Source of the DNA: Paraglaciecola sp. MB-3u-78
Lineage (GTDB): Bacteria; Pseudomonadota; Gammaproteobacteria; Enterobacterales; Alteromonadaceae
Direction of reading: 5' to 3'
Assembly: GCF_002835935.1 (NCBI RefSeq)
Contig: NZ_PJCF01000003.1
Span: forward strand, 248,001-312,000
DNA length: 64,000 nt
Below are positions 26,951-35,950 of the stretch, piece by piece (the first letter of the stretch is position 1; each line of letters begins with the position of its first letter). Under the pieces are notes generated by a model, which saw only the letters and a list, made by a program, of their open reading frames with translations, ran no database searches and had not been told where the DNA came from. A program made the translations under genes and the position numbers.

Positions 26951-29767
26951 AATCAGCCTGACTGCTTCGAGATTGAGTCTCGCTTCGCCCATGATTTTTA
27001 CAAGGCTATTGATCTGATTCGCCACATGTTCAATTTCCTCATCACGAATGGCGGGGTTCACTTGTTGTAAACTTTGTAATCTAGCTAACTCACCCCCTAA
27101 CAATTCTTGCATCTGACTTATTCTTTCTGTTTTCACCCTTTCGGCTTTTTGCTCGGCTTCCTGTTGGGCATTGTCCAAACACTTTTCCACCTGAGATTTG
27201 AGCGCACTGATAAGTTGATTACCCATTTTAGGTAGCACCGCTTCTAATTGAATAAATTGTTTGTCTATCGATTGTGAGTTGGCATCTATACAGATTTTAA
27301 CCGGTGTTGGTGGTAAAAATCGTGACAATTGTAGACCATGTGCCGCTTTTGCCGAGAGAACAAATAGGCATTCTAACCAATACGCACCGGCAGGCTTGCT
27401 TTTATCTCGACAAAACGCGATCGAGCTTTTGCCTATCACGTCTGTGGTCAACATATCCATAGCATGCTGAATCATTGGGTGATCCCAACTTAGGAAAGTG
27501 ACATGCTCCAATAACGTTGCAGTTGTGCGCTCATAAGTAATGGTCATACCTTCTTCGTCCAAACCTGGAAGAGGGCTAATCATGGTTTCGGTAGGTCGCA
27601 ATACATAACAGCTTTCGTCATGATCTTCTTGCAGTAAACCAATAGCATCAAACAGTCGAGTCATAAATAGTTCGAGCTTAGGTGACTGTTCTGCCTGCAA
27701 AATTTGCTCTAAAAACACATCGATTCGGCCTTGACCAGATGAATTGAGTTCTAGCAATTTATCTCTACCCTGCTCAAGTTTTAACTTGAGCGCATGGTGC
27801 AGGCTAGCGGTTTGATTAATCAGTTGTTCTGACTTAGAAATATCTGTAGGTGCTTGAATACAGGCATGTAACATTTCTTGGGTTTCTTCATACACTGTCA
27901 TACCTGTGGGGCAGGTGTGTTCGAATGCGCCTAATCCTTGGTGATACCAATCGAGCAACACCTGTTGTGCACTCATATCAAAATAAGGCACATGGATACA
28001 CACATTGTGCTTTTGCCCAATGCGGTCAAGACGACCTATGCGTTGCTCTAAAAGGTCAGGTACTAAAGGTAAATCAAACAAAATTAGATGGTGTGCAAAT
28101 TGGAAATTACGCCCTTCACTGCCTATTTCACTACAAATTAGCACTTGCGCGCCATCTTCCGACTGCGCAAAGTAATTAGCCGCTCTGTCCCGCTCAACAA
28201 TGCCCATGCCTTCATGAAAAACAGTGGAACGCGTGCCCGCTTTAACTCGCAACGCTTCCGATAATTGCAGTGCAGTGCTGGCATTTGCACAAATTGTCAG
28301 GACTTTTTCGCCCTTTAATGATTGTAACTGAGAAATAAACCATGCAACCCTAGGGTCGAAATTCACCCAAGTATTCACCACGTCTGGATGTCTTTCCGGG
28401 GTCAGTTGTAACTGTAAGTTGCTTGGATCTTCTGACTGTAATAAAGAATATTCCATGGGTTGAACTAATGAGTAGGCATACAATTTTCTTTTTGGAAAGC
28501 CACTCACCCCGGCCCGACTGTTTCTAAACAACAATCGTCCTGTGCCATGCTGGTCTAATAAAGTGTGCAGCAGTTTAGTTTTAGTTTGTAAGTCAGATGT
28601 ATTGATGTCTTTTAACATTTCAGGGGCTGCAAATTGACTGATAGCCTGAATATTGTCGTCGCTCAGTTGCGCACCGCTGAGTAATGGGCCTATGGCAGTC
28701 GCCAATCGACTATATTGTTTTTCCTCAGCCACAAAACTTTGATAGTCATGAAAACGCGCAGGGTCGAGTAGCCTGAGTCTAGCAAAGTGGCTTTCATGGC
28801 CAAGTTGGTCGGGTGTGGCAGTGAGCAGCAAGACACCCTTAGTGACATTTGCGAGGCTTTCGATAACTTGATATTGCTGAGAAGGCTGACCCTGTGACCA
28901 AATTAAATGATGAGCTTCATCCACCACCATCAAGTCCCACTCAGCTTCCAGCGCTTGTTGATAGTAACGACTATTGTGGGTTAAAAAGTCAAGGCTACAT
29001 ATAATCAATTGTTCTGCTTCAAATGGATTGCCGGCGTCTTCAGACATAGCTTCACAGCGTTCTTCATCAAACACTGAAAAAGCCAAGTTTACTCTGCGTA
29101 ACATTTCGACTAACCATTGGTGTACCAAACTAGAAGGCACAACAATCAACACCCGTTGAGCTCTGGCTGTTAATAACTGCTGGTGAATAATGAATGCAGC
29201 TTCAATGGTTTTGCCCAGACCAACTTCGTCGGCCAGCAATACTCTAGGGGCATGGCGCCTACCTACTTCAGATGCAATGTGTAATTGGTGGGGGATCAGA
29301 TCGACTCTCGCGCCAACAAAACCCAGTAACGGTGAGATGTTATGTTCGAATTGATGCAATAGGCATTGTTCACGTAAATCAAACCACTTAGGATCGTCGA
29401 ACTGGCCATTTAATAATCGCTGCTCTGGTTGATTAAGTTGGAAGTGATGATCGATGAAGGTTTCTTTTAGAACAACCGCAGCGTTGTTATCAATTCGATG
29501 TCCAATATAGGTAAGTTGGTTATCTTTTTCTTGTACTTGCTCAACTAGTAACTCCCAGCCTTCGTGACTTTTTACCTTCTCGCCAATGACAAACTCTATT
29601 CGGGTTAAAGGAGCAGTCTGGGCAGCATAAACACGGCTTTCACCTGTGGCTGGAAATAATACTGTGACTGAGCGTGACTCAATTTGTATAATAGTACCCA
29701 GACCTAAATCAGTCTCAGTATCACTGAGCCAGCGTTGCCCTAATGCAAAAAATTGTTGCTTAGCCAT
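26933..29767 (-). CDS. rapA: RNA polymerase-associated ATPase RapA (HepA)
   Basis: A Swi2/Snf2-type ATPase that recycles RNA polymerase after transcription. The product has 944 residues, close to the E. coli 968. N-terminal Tudor-like domains (FALGQRWLSDTETDLGLG) are followed by the helicase core: Walker A DEVGLGKT, Walker B DEAHHL, motif LLLTATPDQLG, and the C-lobe (CSEIGSEGRNFQFAHHLILF, QRIGRLDRIGQ). The rapA-specific C-terminal region contains coiled coil near 850-930. ATG at 29767 has GAGGACAG upstream; the 20 residues before it are not conserved. Its 3' end forms part of a palindrome. Confidence 0.96.
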   Translation of the reverse strand: MAKQQFFALGQRWLSDTETDLGLGTIIQIESRSVTVLFPATGESRVYAAQTAPLTRIEFVIGEKVKSHEGWELLVEQVQEKDNQLTYIGHRIDNNAAVVLKETFIDHHFQLNQPEQRLLNGQFDDPKWFDLREQCLLHQFEHNISPLLGFVGARVDLIPHQLHIASEVGRRHAPRVLLADEVGLGKTIEAAFIIHQQLLTARAQRVLIVVPSSLVHQWLVEMLRRVNLAFSVFDEERCEAMSEDAGNPFEAEQLIICSLDFLTHNSRYYQQALEAEWDLMVVDEAHHLIWSQGQPSQQYQVIESLANVTKGVLLLTATPDQLGHESHFARLRLLDPARFHDYQSFVAEEKQYSRLATAIGPLLSGAQLSDDNIQAISQFAAPEMLKDINTSDLQTKTKLLHTLLDQHGTGRLLFRNSRAGVSGFPKRKLYAYSLVQPMEYSLLQSEDPSNLQLQLTPERHPDVVNTWVNFDPRVAWFISQLQSLKGEKVLTICANASTALQLSEALRVKAGTRSTVFHEGMGIVERDRAANYFAQSEDGAQVLICSEIGSEGRNFQFAHHLILFDLPLVPDLLEQRIGRLDRIGQKHNVCIHVPYFDMSAQQVLLDWYHQGLGAFEHTCPTGMTVYEETQEMLHACIQAPTDISKSEQLINQTASLHHALKLKLEQGRDKLLELNSSGQGRIDVFLEQILQAEQSPKLELFMTRLFDAIGLLQEDHDESCYVLRPTETMISPLPGLDEEGMTITYERTTATLLEHVTFLSWDHPMIQHAMDMLTTDVIGKSSIAFCRDKSKPAGAYWLECLFVLSAKAAHGLQLSRFLPPTPVKICIDANSQSIDKQFIQLEAVLPKMGNQLISALKSQVEKCLDNAQQEAEQKAERVKTERISQMQELLGGELARLQSLQQVNPAIRDEEIEHVANQINSLVKIMGEARLNLEAVRLIVNNPQ

Positions 29768-30014
29768 TGTTCTGTCCTCACCTATGGAATTACTACTTTT
29801 GATACTTGCCGTGCGACGGGCGCGCATTGTAGCAAAAATTTAATCTTGAACTGTTTAAAAGTAGATGCTTGTCTAGAGAAAGTGTTTTATTGTACAACGG
29901 TAAGCCTGTAGTTAAGTATGTTTTGAGCGCAAGTGTTTACTCGTATCACCTACGCAGATCAAAGAATATGATTTAACTGGCAGGCACTTTATCTAAGTCC
30001 TACAGGAGCGCCGG

Positions 30015-31412
30015 ATGTCTAGAAAAAAAGCACTAAGTTCAAAAATTTACGTATTAGATACTAATATTCTCCTTCATGAACCCCTCGCTTTTTTATCCTT
30101 CAAAGAAAACGATGTTGTTGTGCCCATGACAGTACTTGAAGAGCTGGATTATATTAAAGACAGTAAAAAAGATGTTGCCAGAGATGCCCGTGTGTCTATT
30201 CGAGCCATGGAAAATTTACTTCACGACGCCTCACCTGAAGATTTGATGCAAGGTGTGTCAATGCTAGGCATGGGTGCTGGAGAGTCAGCGCCTACTGGCA
30301 GTCTATCGATTTTTGTTGATCATGGCATGCCTGTTTCACAACAGGTGTTCACTAGTAACGAAAACGATAATCGTATTATTAATAGCGCACTGTTTTTACA
30401 AAAATCTCAACATATTAAACAAGTGGTATTGGTCACCAAAGACATCAATATGCGCTTGAAGGCCAAGGGAGCGGGTTTGGCACATGTGGAGGACTACCGC
30501 ACTGATCAGATGGTTACCGATATTAAATATTTGACTAAGGGTTATCATCAGTTTTCTGGTAATTTTTGGGATGAAGTTAAGTCGGTGGATAGCCGTTCTG
30601 AAGGCCGAGATACTATTCACACTATCGAACGTAAAGTGTTACCAGAAGCTTATGTGAATGAGTTTTTACTGGATGATAGCCAGCACTTCGCGGGTTTAGT
30701 TGAGTCTGTTAGTAGTGATCATTTAGACGTCTTGGACCTAGGATACGAACGACTCATGGGACGCAGAGCTTGGGGCATTACACCAAAAAATATTGGTCAA
30801 GCGATGGGCTTACATGCCTTACTCGATCCGCATATTGATTTAGTGATCCTCACTGGACCAGCTGGCAGTGGTAAAACCTTATTGGCTCTGGCGGCAGCAC
30901 TTGAAATGGTCGTAGAGAAAAACATGTACGACAAAATAATAGTGACCAGAAGTACCCCTGAAATTGCCGAATCCATTGGTTTTTTACCCGGCACCGAAGA
31001 AGAAAAAATGGCCCCTTGGCTTGCCGCTATTACCGACAGTTTAGAAGTGCTACATAAAAATGATGAAAACGTAAAAGGCTCAATGAGCTACATCATGGAA
31101 AAAGCCAATATTCAATTTAAATCAGTGAATTTTATGCGTGGTCGGAGTATTCAAAATGCCATTGTCATTTTGGACGAATCACAAAATCTCACTGCTGCTC
31201 AATTAAAAACCATCATTACCCGCTGCGGCGAAGGTACTAAGTTAATTTGCAGTGGTAATTTGGCACAAATTGACAGTAATTACCTATCTGCAGTCACATC
31301 GGGTTTAACCTATATAGTTGAGAAATTTAAGAATTTTTCTGGCAGTGCCACCATTAACTTAGACGGTGTCGTGCGTAGTAGGTTGGCAGAATTTGCTGAA
31401 GAACAATTGTAG
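30015..31412 (+). CDS. PIN-PhoH family ATPase (PhoH2/YlaK-like)
   Basis: A 465-residue two-domain protein. The N-terminal PIN nuclease domain (about 8-150) has the acidic residues in YVLDTNILLHEP, LEELD and TSNENDNRI. The C-terminal PhoH ATPase domain (about 245-465) has Walker A GPAGSGKT and Walker B VILDESQN. PhoH2-type proteins have been described as RNA helicase/RNases. AGGAGCGCCGG precedes the ATG. It is a single-gene unit divergent from rapA and followed by a hairpin at 31434. No antitoxin-like ORF is visible directly upstream. Confidence 0.93.
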   Translation: MSRKKALSSKIYVLDTNILLHEPLAFLSFKENDVVVPMTVLEELDYIKDSKKDVARDARVSIRAMENLLHDASPEDLMQGVSMLGMGAGESAPTGSLSIFVDHGMPVSQQVFTSNENDNRIINSALFLQKSQHIKQVVLVTKDINMRLKAKGAGLAHVEDYRTDQMVTDIKYLTKGYHQFSGNFWDEVKSVDSRSEGRDTIHTIERKVLPEAYVNEFLLDDSQHFAGLVESVSSDHLDVLDLGYERLMGRRAWGITPKNIGQAMGLHALLDPHIDLVILTGPAGSGKTLLALAAALEMVVEKNMYDKIIVTRSTPEIAESIGFLPGTEEEKMAPWLAAITDSLEVLHKNDENVKGSMSYIMEKANIQFKSVNFMRGRSIQNAIVILDESQNLTAAQLKTIITRCGEGTKLICSGNLAQIDSNYLSAVTSGLTYIVEKFKNFSGSATINLDGVVRSRLAEFAEEQL

Positions 31413-31433
31413 ATAAATAAGCGAGGTTAGTTA

Positions 31434-31463
31434 CCACAGGCAAATAGCTTTATTAGCCTGTGG
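31434..31463 (+). terminator. Hairpin downstream of the PIN-PhoH gene
   Basis: Perfect 8-bp stem CCACAGGC / GCCTGTGG with a 14-base loop, 22 bases after the stop and followed by a pyrimidine-rich stretch. Probable terminator with a weak tail. Confidence 0.6.
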
Positions 31464-31634
31464 TCTCTACTTACTTTCTCGATATTATTTGTAAGTTGAG
31501 GGCTGGCAACAACATCAATTAGACAAATTATTCACCCATTAAGACCTTTATCTGGCCATGTCTTTGGTGTTGATGGGGATGGGATATCGTATATTCCTGT
31601 GATGAGTCACACCCTGAAATGGAAGAGAATTAAT

Positions 31635-32120
31635 ATGATATATGTCGTAATGGGTGTATCTGGTTGTGGTAAATCGACGGTAGGAAAAATTCTAGGTGAA
31701 AAGTTGTCATTACCTTTTTATGACGCTGATGATTATCATTTTCCAGAAAATATAAAAAAAATGCAGAATGGGAGCCCACTTACAGATCAACAACGAAAAC
31801 CGTGGTTAACATTATTAGCGGATAAAATTAAATTGTGGGAATCATCAGGTGGGGCAGTATTAGCGTGCTCAGCATTGAAACAAATGTATCGAGATTGCTT
31901 GTCATCGACAACTGCAGGTGCGGTTAAGTTTATTTATTTAAAAGGAGATAAGGACCTATTACATTCTCGCTTGACCAATAGAGGATCACATTTTATGCCA
32001 GAAGCCTTACTAGATAGTCAATTACAAACTTTAGAACCACCTACAGAGGCTATCACTATTTTAATTGAAAACTCTTTAGAAGAAATAATCTCTCAGATTT
32101 TAAAGAACCTTAACTCATGA
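31635..32120 (+). CDS. gntK: Gluconokinase
   Basis: Phosphorylates gluconate to 6-phosphogluconate for the Entner-Doudoroff or pentose phosphate pathways. From Met at 31635 the protein has 161 residues, with P-loop GVSGCGKST at 7-15, FYDADDYHFPENIKKMQNGSPLTDQQRKPW, LACSALK and FIYLKGD, all conserved in the family. A longer reading from 31599 adds unconserved residues. No gluconate permease or dehydratase gene is adjacent, so substrate uptake must be encoded elsewhere. Confidence 0.94.
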   Translation: MIYVVMGVSGCGKSTVGKILGEKLSLPFYDADDYHFPENIKKMQNGSPLTDQQRKPWLTLLADKIKLWESSGGAVLACSALKQMYRDCLSSTTAGAVKFIYLKGDKDLLHSRLTNRGSHFMPEALLDSQLQTLEPPTEAITILIENSLEEIISQILKNLNS

Positions 32121-32255
32121 TTTACCTAATACCCAGTTTACTACTGAGAACACTTTATTTGATGAAGATTTAAGAATAAACATTAAAAGCTGTTGGATAA
32201 CATTACTGTTCATCTGACATTGGCATCGAGCACCGGCAATATCTTTTTTAGCTAT

Positions 32256-33212
32256 CTAAAGCACTTCCTCAAGGCTATACATATTACCCGCTATATCTCG
32301 GGCGCTGCGATTGGCAATCTCGCCTAGGGGAATTTTTGCAGGGCCAGTTGGTTCCATTAGCAAATAGTCCATGCCGTCTATATCTAGGGTTTGCTCGTTT
32401 GTTCTAAAGGGCAGGACGATACCTAACAATGCATGATTAGGCAGAAACACCATGGCCATTTTCACATCCGGTATTAACGAACGTATTAAGCTTGCCATCA
32501 ATACTGTTTTGCTATCACAGTCTCCTTGGTTGTTGGCTACCACAGATAGTGGCGGTAAATAGCCTGCACCGTTAGACGTTAAGCGATTCTTTAATTCATT
32601 GTAGGGGATGCTTTGTACCCAGCTGAGTACTAAATTGACATAAGCACGGGTTTCACTATTTGTGGGTAATTTGTCATACACGGCTTGGGCTATAGGCAAC
32701 AGAGCCGCTGTATTTTCAGAAATATAACGTAAATGATCAGGTTTTATGGCTTTTTGACCCATATAAGAACGAAAGTGACTGTAATAATTATCTTTAAGAT
32801 ATTGGTCGAGGGCTTTTTCCTGACTTTGGTTCATTGAACGCTGCCACTTATCTAAGAGATTGTTGGATCTGCTGGTGACTTGTATATGAAGATCTTGCCC
32901 TCGATGCTGGATCTGCACTCGGGCTTCTTTGGGATCAATTTTACGAGCCGCTTTATGCAATTCTATATAGACATATTGCTGGGCTAAGTCAGGAATGAAT
33001 TTTTTATGATTTTGGGTATTTAATTGACGCAACGGCAATGTGAACGCTAGGTCTGTTGTTTGATCTTGATGATCAGACCAAGTGTAGTTGAAATGCATTT
33101 CCTTATTTTGTTTGGATTTATTAAAGGATAACTGCTGTGCAAAGCTGGGCAGATGGACGCTCATAAAAGCTATGGTAAGCCATCTTATTGTATTGCGAGA
33201 TACCTTGATCAT
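32256..33212 (-). CDS. Secreted transglutaminase-like cysteine peptidase-fold protein
   Basis: A 318-residue protein with a signal peptide ending HLPSFAQ. A basic, helical middle leads to a transglutaminase-like core: Cys in NNQGDCDSKTVLMASLIR, His in MVFLPNHALLGIVLP and a likely acidic third residue in DYLLMEPTGPA. Such proteins are often periplasmic and may cut or cross-link proteins, but the substrate is unknown. It stands alone, with 107 bp to the next gene on the same strand. Confidence 0.8.
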   Translation of the reverse strand: MIKVSRNTIRWLTIAFMSVHLPSFAQQLSFNKSKQNKEMHFNYTWSDHQDQTTDLAFTLPLRQLNTQNHKKFIPDLAQQYVYIELHKAARKIDPKEARVQIQHRGQDLHIQVTSRSNNLLDKWQRSMNQSQEKALDQYLKDNYYSHFRSYMGQKAIKPDHLRYISENTAALLPIAQAVYDKLPTNSETRAYVNLVLSWVQSIPYNELKNRLTSNGAGYLPPLSVVANNQGDCDSKTVLMASLIRSLIPDVKMAMVFLPNHALLGIVLPFRTNEQTLDIDGMDYLLMEPTGPAKIPLGEIANRSARDIAGNMYSLEEVL

Positions 33213-33319
33213 AAATATGATTTTGACTCATAGGAGTATAAACACGCCTACGTTATCACCAACTTAACGTAAACGGTAATTTGCTGGTGTTATTGGCGGT
33301 TCTGGATCATGTATATGGG

Positions 33320-33676
33320 TTAGTTAATTTGTTTTAAGCTAAGTTGACCCAGTGAATAGACAACATCGACTAATGGAATAAAACCTGCTGGTGTGGCTAA
33401 ATTGACATAACCTTGGGGTTGTTCAATTAAAATATCTCCAAAGGTAGTCTGCCTATTTGGTACAGGATCGCATTTGATTTTTAAGTTGTCGCTGTTAACC
33501 CAGTGAGTCATACCTCCAGTGGCAGCAAAAGCAATATCTATCTCCTCGATATCTACTTTCGTAGAAAACTCATAACTACGGATATGCTTGACGACCAACT
33601 GCAGCAAAGACCTTTCATTTGCTGCTTGTTGGATTTTTAGTTGTAACCAAGGTGTGGCATTAAATACATCTATCAT
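33320..33676 (-). CDS. Hypothetical protein, 118 residues
   Basis: A soluble 118-residue protein without signal or membrane segment. It begins MIDVFNATPWLQLKIQQAANERS and has mixed alpha/beta character. I do not recognise a family. AGG lies seven bases before the ATG, and the gene follows the CPXCG protein by 19 bp, so the two are probably co-transcribed. Confidence 0.6.
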   Translation of the reverse strand: MIDVFNATPWLQLKIQQAANERSLLQLVVKHIRSYEFSTKVDIEEIDIAFAATGGMTHWVNSDNLKIKCDPVPNRQTTFGDILIEQPQGYVNLATPAGFIPLVDVVYSLGQLSLKQIN

Positions 33677-33695
33677 TCAGAGACCTATTGGCAAT

Positions 33696-33890
33696 TTATT
33701 CACTGTCAGTTGTGGCGACAATATTAAATTTGTCGTGGATACCTGCCGTAACCACAACCTCAATAGGTGAACAACAAATTTGACAATCAACTATTTGTTG
33801 CTGATTTAAATCATTTTCTTCATCAATTAATAGGTCATTTGTGACCATACAATATGGGCAACTGAATTCAGCGTTTGTGGTTAGACTCAT
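33696..33890 (-). CDS. CPXCG-motif cysteine-rich small protein
   Basis: A 64-residue protein with two cysteine pairs, CPYC near residue 11 and CQICC near residue 36, matching the CPXCG family of probable zinc-ribbon proteins. GGGAATAAAAA precedes the ATG. Its function is not known; the downstream 118-residue gene is a likely operon partner. Confidence 0.78.
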   Translation of the reverse strand: MSLTTNAEFSCPYCMVTNDLLIDEENDLNQQQIVDCQICCSPIEVVVTAGIHDKFNIVATTDSE

Positions 33891-33976
33891 TTTTTATTCC
33901 CTAAAAAACATTAAAATGAATTAACCAATCTTACGCCAATAATTTATTAAGCGATCATTTATTACAATCTTTATCT

Positions 33977-34636
33977 TTAAGAGAGGCTCGCAATATATTT
34001 TTTGAATTTTATATTGCCGAGTTTTCTGTCTTCTGCAATTTTAATGACGTCTTCTCGCTGATTTAACGTAGTCATCAGTTGTTTCGCACCCGGTGCCATG
34101 TCGAGTAAATCAAGTTCAAACAACTTACCAGCAACCGCTGCAGCTAAATCAGCACTATACAGAAACACTATGTCTGCCGCAGTTAGTTGCTCACCTGCCA
34201 AATAAGGATTGAATTGGGCACAGCGGGCCAAGCCTTCGATGCCTTTGCATAAAGCACGTTTGGCTTCTTTTTTAGTCAGTGCGTCGACCTGTTGTCCAAA
34301 AAACACTTCAGGGTGGCAACGCCTAGCGGGCAACTCCAAATACAACTCGGCCATTTTAACTAATTCTCTAATCTTCGCTTTTTCAAACGTATTACCGGGA
34401 TACAAAGGTTTGTCTGGATAGGTGTCGTCAAGATATTCAAGAATGACATTGGTTTCAGTCAACACACCTTGCTCAGTCTCTAAAGCCGGTACTTTACCCA
34501 TTGGACTTTTGCTGAGATATTCAGCTGATTGATTGGGGTAAAGAATGACTGTTTTATATTCAATACCTTTAACGGCCAAGGCAAGTTTAATCATATTGAA
34601 GTAGTTACTGACGTCGAAACCATACAGAGTTAACAT
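33977..34636 (-). CDS. Glutathione S-transferase family protein
   Basis: A 219-residue protein with an N-terminal thioredoxin-like domain (LTLYGFDVSNYFNMIKLALA; SPMGKVPALETEQGVLTETNVILEYLDD) that binds glutathione. The all-helical C-terminal domain follows (YLAGEQLTAADIVFLYSADLA). The N-terminal Ser/Tyr/Asn residues suggest a Ser- or Tyr-type active site. Substrate unknown. AAGGTTCAAAA precedes the ATG. Confidence 0.9.
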   Translation of the reverse strand: MLTLYGFDVSNYFNMIKLALAVKGIEYKTVILYPNQSAEYLSKSPMGKVPALETEQGVLTETNVILEYLDDTYPDKPLYPGNTFEKAKIRELVKMAELYLELPARRCHPEVFFGQQVDALTKKEAKRALCKGIEGLARCAQFNPYLAGEQLTAADIVFLYSADLAAAVAGKLFELDLLDMAPGAKQLMTTLNQREDVIKIAEDRKLGNIKFKKYIASLS

Positions 34637-34796
34637 TTTTGAACCTTTTAATTGGTAATTTGGGGCTGGTGTATGTTGGTATAAAGTAGCATTTCACTCA
34701 ACATCGTTTTATTGATGTATTGGTATCACTCATTTTTAGGAATTAAGTTATAATCCACAAAATTCAAGTTAAAATCAAAAGTAAAGGTAAAGAGTT

Positions 34797-35234
34797 ATGC
34801 GGGTAATCGGTGTTGAATTAAGTGGTAATGATGCAAATATTTGTTTGTTATCTTTGGCTGAAGAGGTATTCCAAATTCCTGATTGCCATACGCGCAAACT
34901 ATCACTGCCTAAAAACGCAATAGCTAAAGACTTACGTTATTTTCAAAAAACCTTTGCGCAATTAGTACAAGATTACAAAATAGACCAAATTGTCATTCGC
35001 CAACGCCCCATGAAAGGTAAGTTTGCTGGTGGTGCCATAGGTTTTAAATTAGAAGCGGCGTTAGAGTTATTAGATGATGTAGAAGTCATAGTGTTGTCTC
35101 CCACAGCTATCAAAGAATCATTAAAGCGCAACCCTGTGCTTGTGCCTATGCCCGACACAGGTTTAAAGATGTTTCAAGAAGTCGCCTTTAACACCGCTTT
35201 TGCCTATCTGATGAAAGACAAATATGCACTCTAA
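34797..35234 (+). CDS. DUF3010 family protein
   Basis: A 145-residue protein (MRVIGVELSGNDANICLLSL; IDQIVIRQRPMKGKFAGGAIGFKLEAALE; VIVLSPTAIKESLKRN). The opening V-I-G-V-E-L-S-G pattern and overall layout recall an RNase H-like fold, but no function is established. It is common in marine gammaproteobacteria. It stands alone and is followed by a strong terminator. Confidence 0.85.
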   Translation: MRVIGVELSGNDANICLLSLAEEVFQIPDCHTRKLSLPKNAIAKDLRYFQKTFAQLVQDYKIDQIVIRQRPMKGKFAGGAIGFKLEAALELLDDVEVIVLSPTAIKESLKRNPVLVPMPDTGLKMFQEVAFNTAFAYLMKDKYAL

Positions 35235-35261
35235 GTGCAGCAGCTAGCTTTTAGTTTGCAT

Positions 35262-35304
35262 AAAAAAAACGGCGTTATTTGAAGAATTAACGCCGTTTTT
35301 TTAT
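35262..35304 (+). terminator. Intrinsic terminator after the DUF3010 gene
   Basis: Stem of AAAACGGCGTTA pairing with TAACGCCGTTTT around a short loop, with a T-run on the right and an A-run on the left. Strong, and possibly active in both directions. Confidence 0.88.
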
Positions 35305-35950
35305 TAACAGTGCTGGTTCTTTTTTTATGTTGATATAGCAATATTCGAAGGTGGACTAGCAGATTACAGGCAGTCGATAAAATTCATTGCAAGGTAAATT
35401 TAAGCGATCAGGAGACATAGAAGATATCTTAGTCGAACGGCTGCTATGCCCAAGAAAGCGGACGTAGCGATTTATTGTGGTTTCGTCCGGTTTGAGCGAA
35501 AAGCAGACAAACAAGTTAATCATCTTAAGGACGGGAATTCCGACATAGCGGTCATTAGCACTTAGAGTTATATTGGTGCATTTTGCTACTAAACCCCTTC
35601 AACATCAACTTCCTCTATCCGTCGTCCATGTGCCAATAACGGCCGTTCGTGGTCATAGCGATTCAGGAGCAAGAAGCCTAATTTTTAGCAAATTAGGATG
35701 ATGTCTCAGCAACTGCTTTTTTGTTACGCTGCCATAACCTCATAAATTCATCATGCCAAATACCTAAACTGCATAACCGTGCCCTAAATTCAGACACGCC
35801 CCAATTATTCAACTAGATTTCACCAAAACAACCGAACACCTCATGCCAGCGATAGACAATTCAACCATGCACTGAAAACTTGCTTTGTTGTACTCAAAAA
35901 TATTTAATTATGGGTGGCATGTTAAATACTATTGAAAACCAATAATTATT
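35305..35950. other. Gene-free stretch with degenerate intergenic repeats
   Basis: No convincing gene. Read on the minus strand, about 35440-35475 contains GTCCGCTTTCTTGGGCATAG and GCAGCCGTTCG, a member of the repeat family seen again at 39,650-39,790 and 55,270-55,340. A second partial unit lies near 35,545-35,565. Confidence 0.5.
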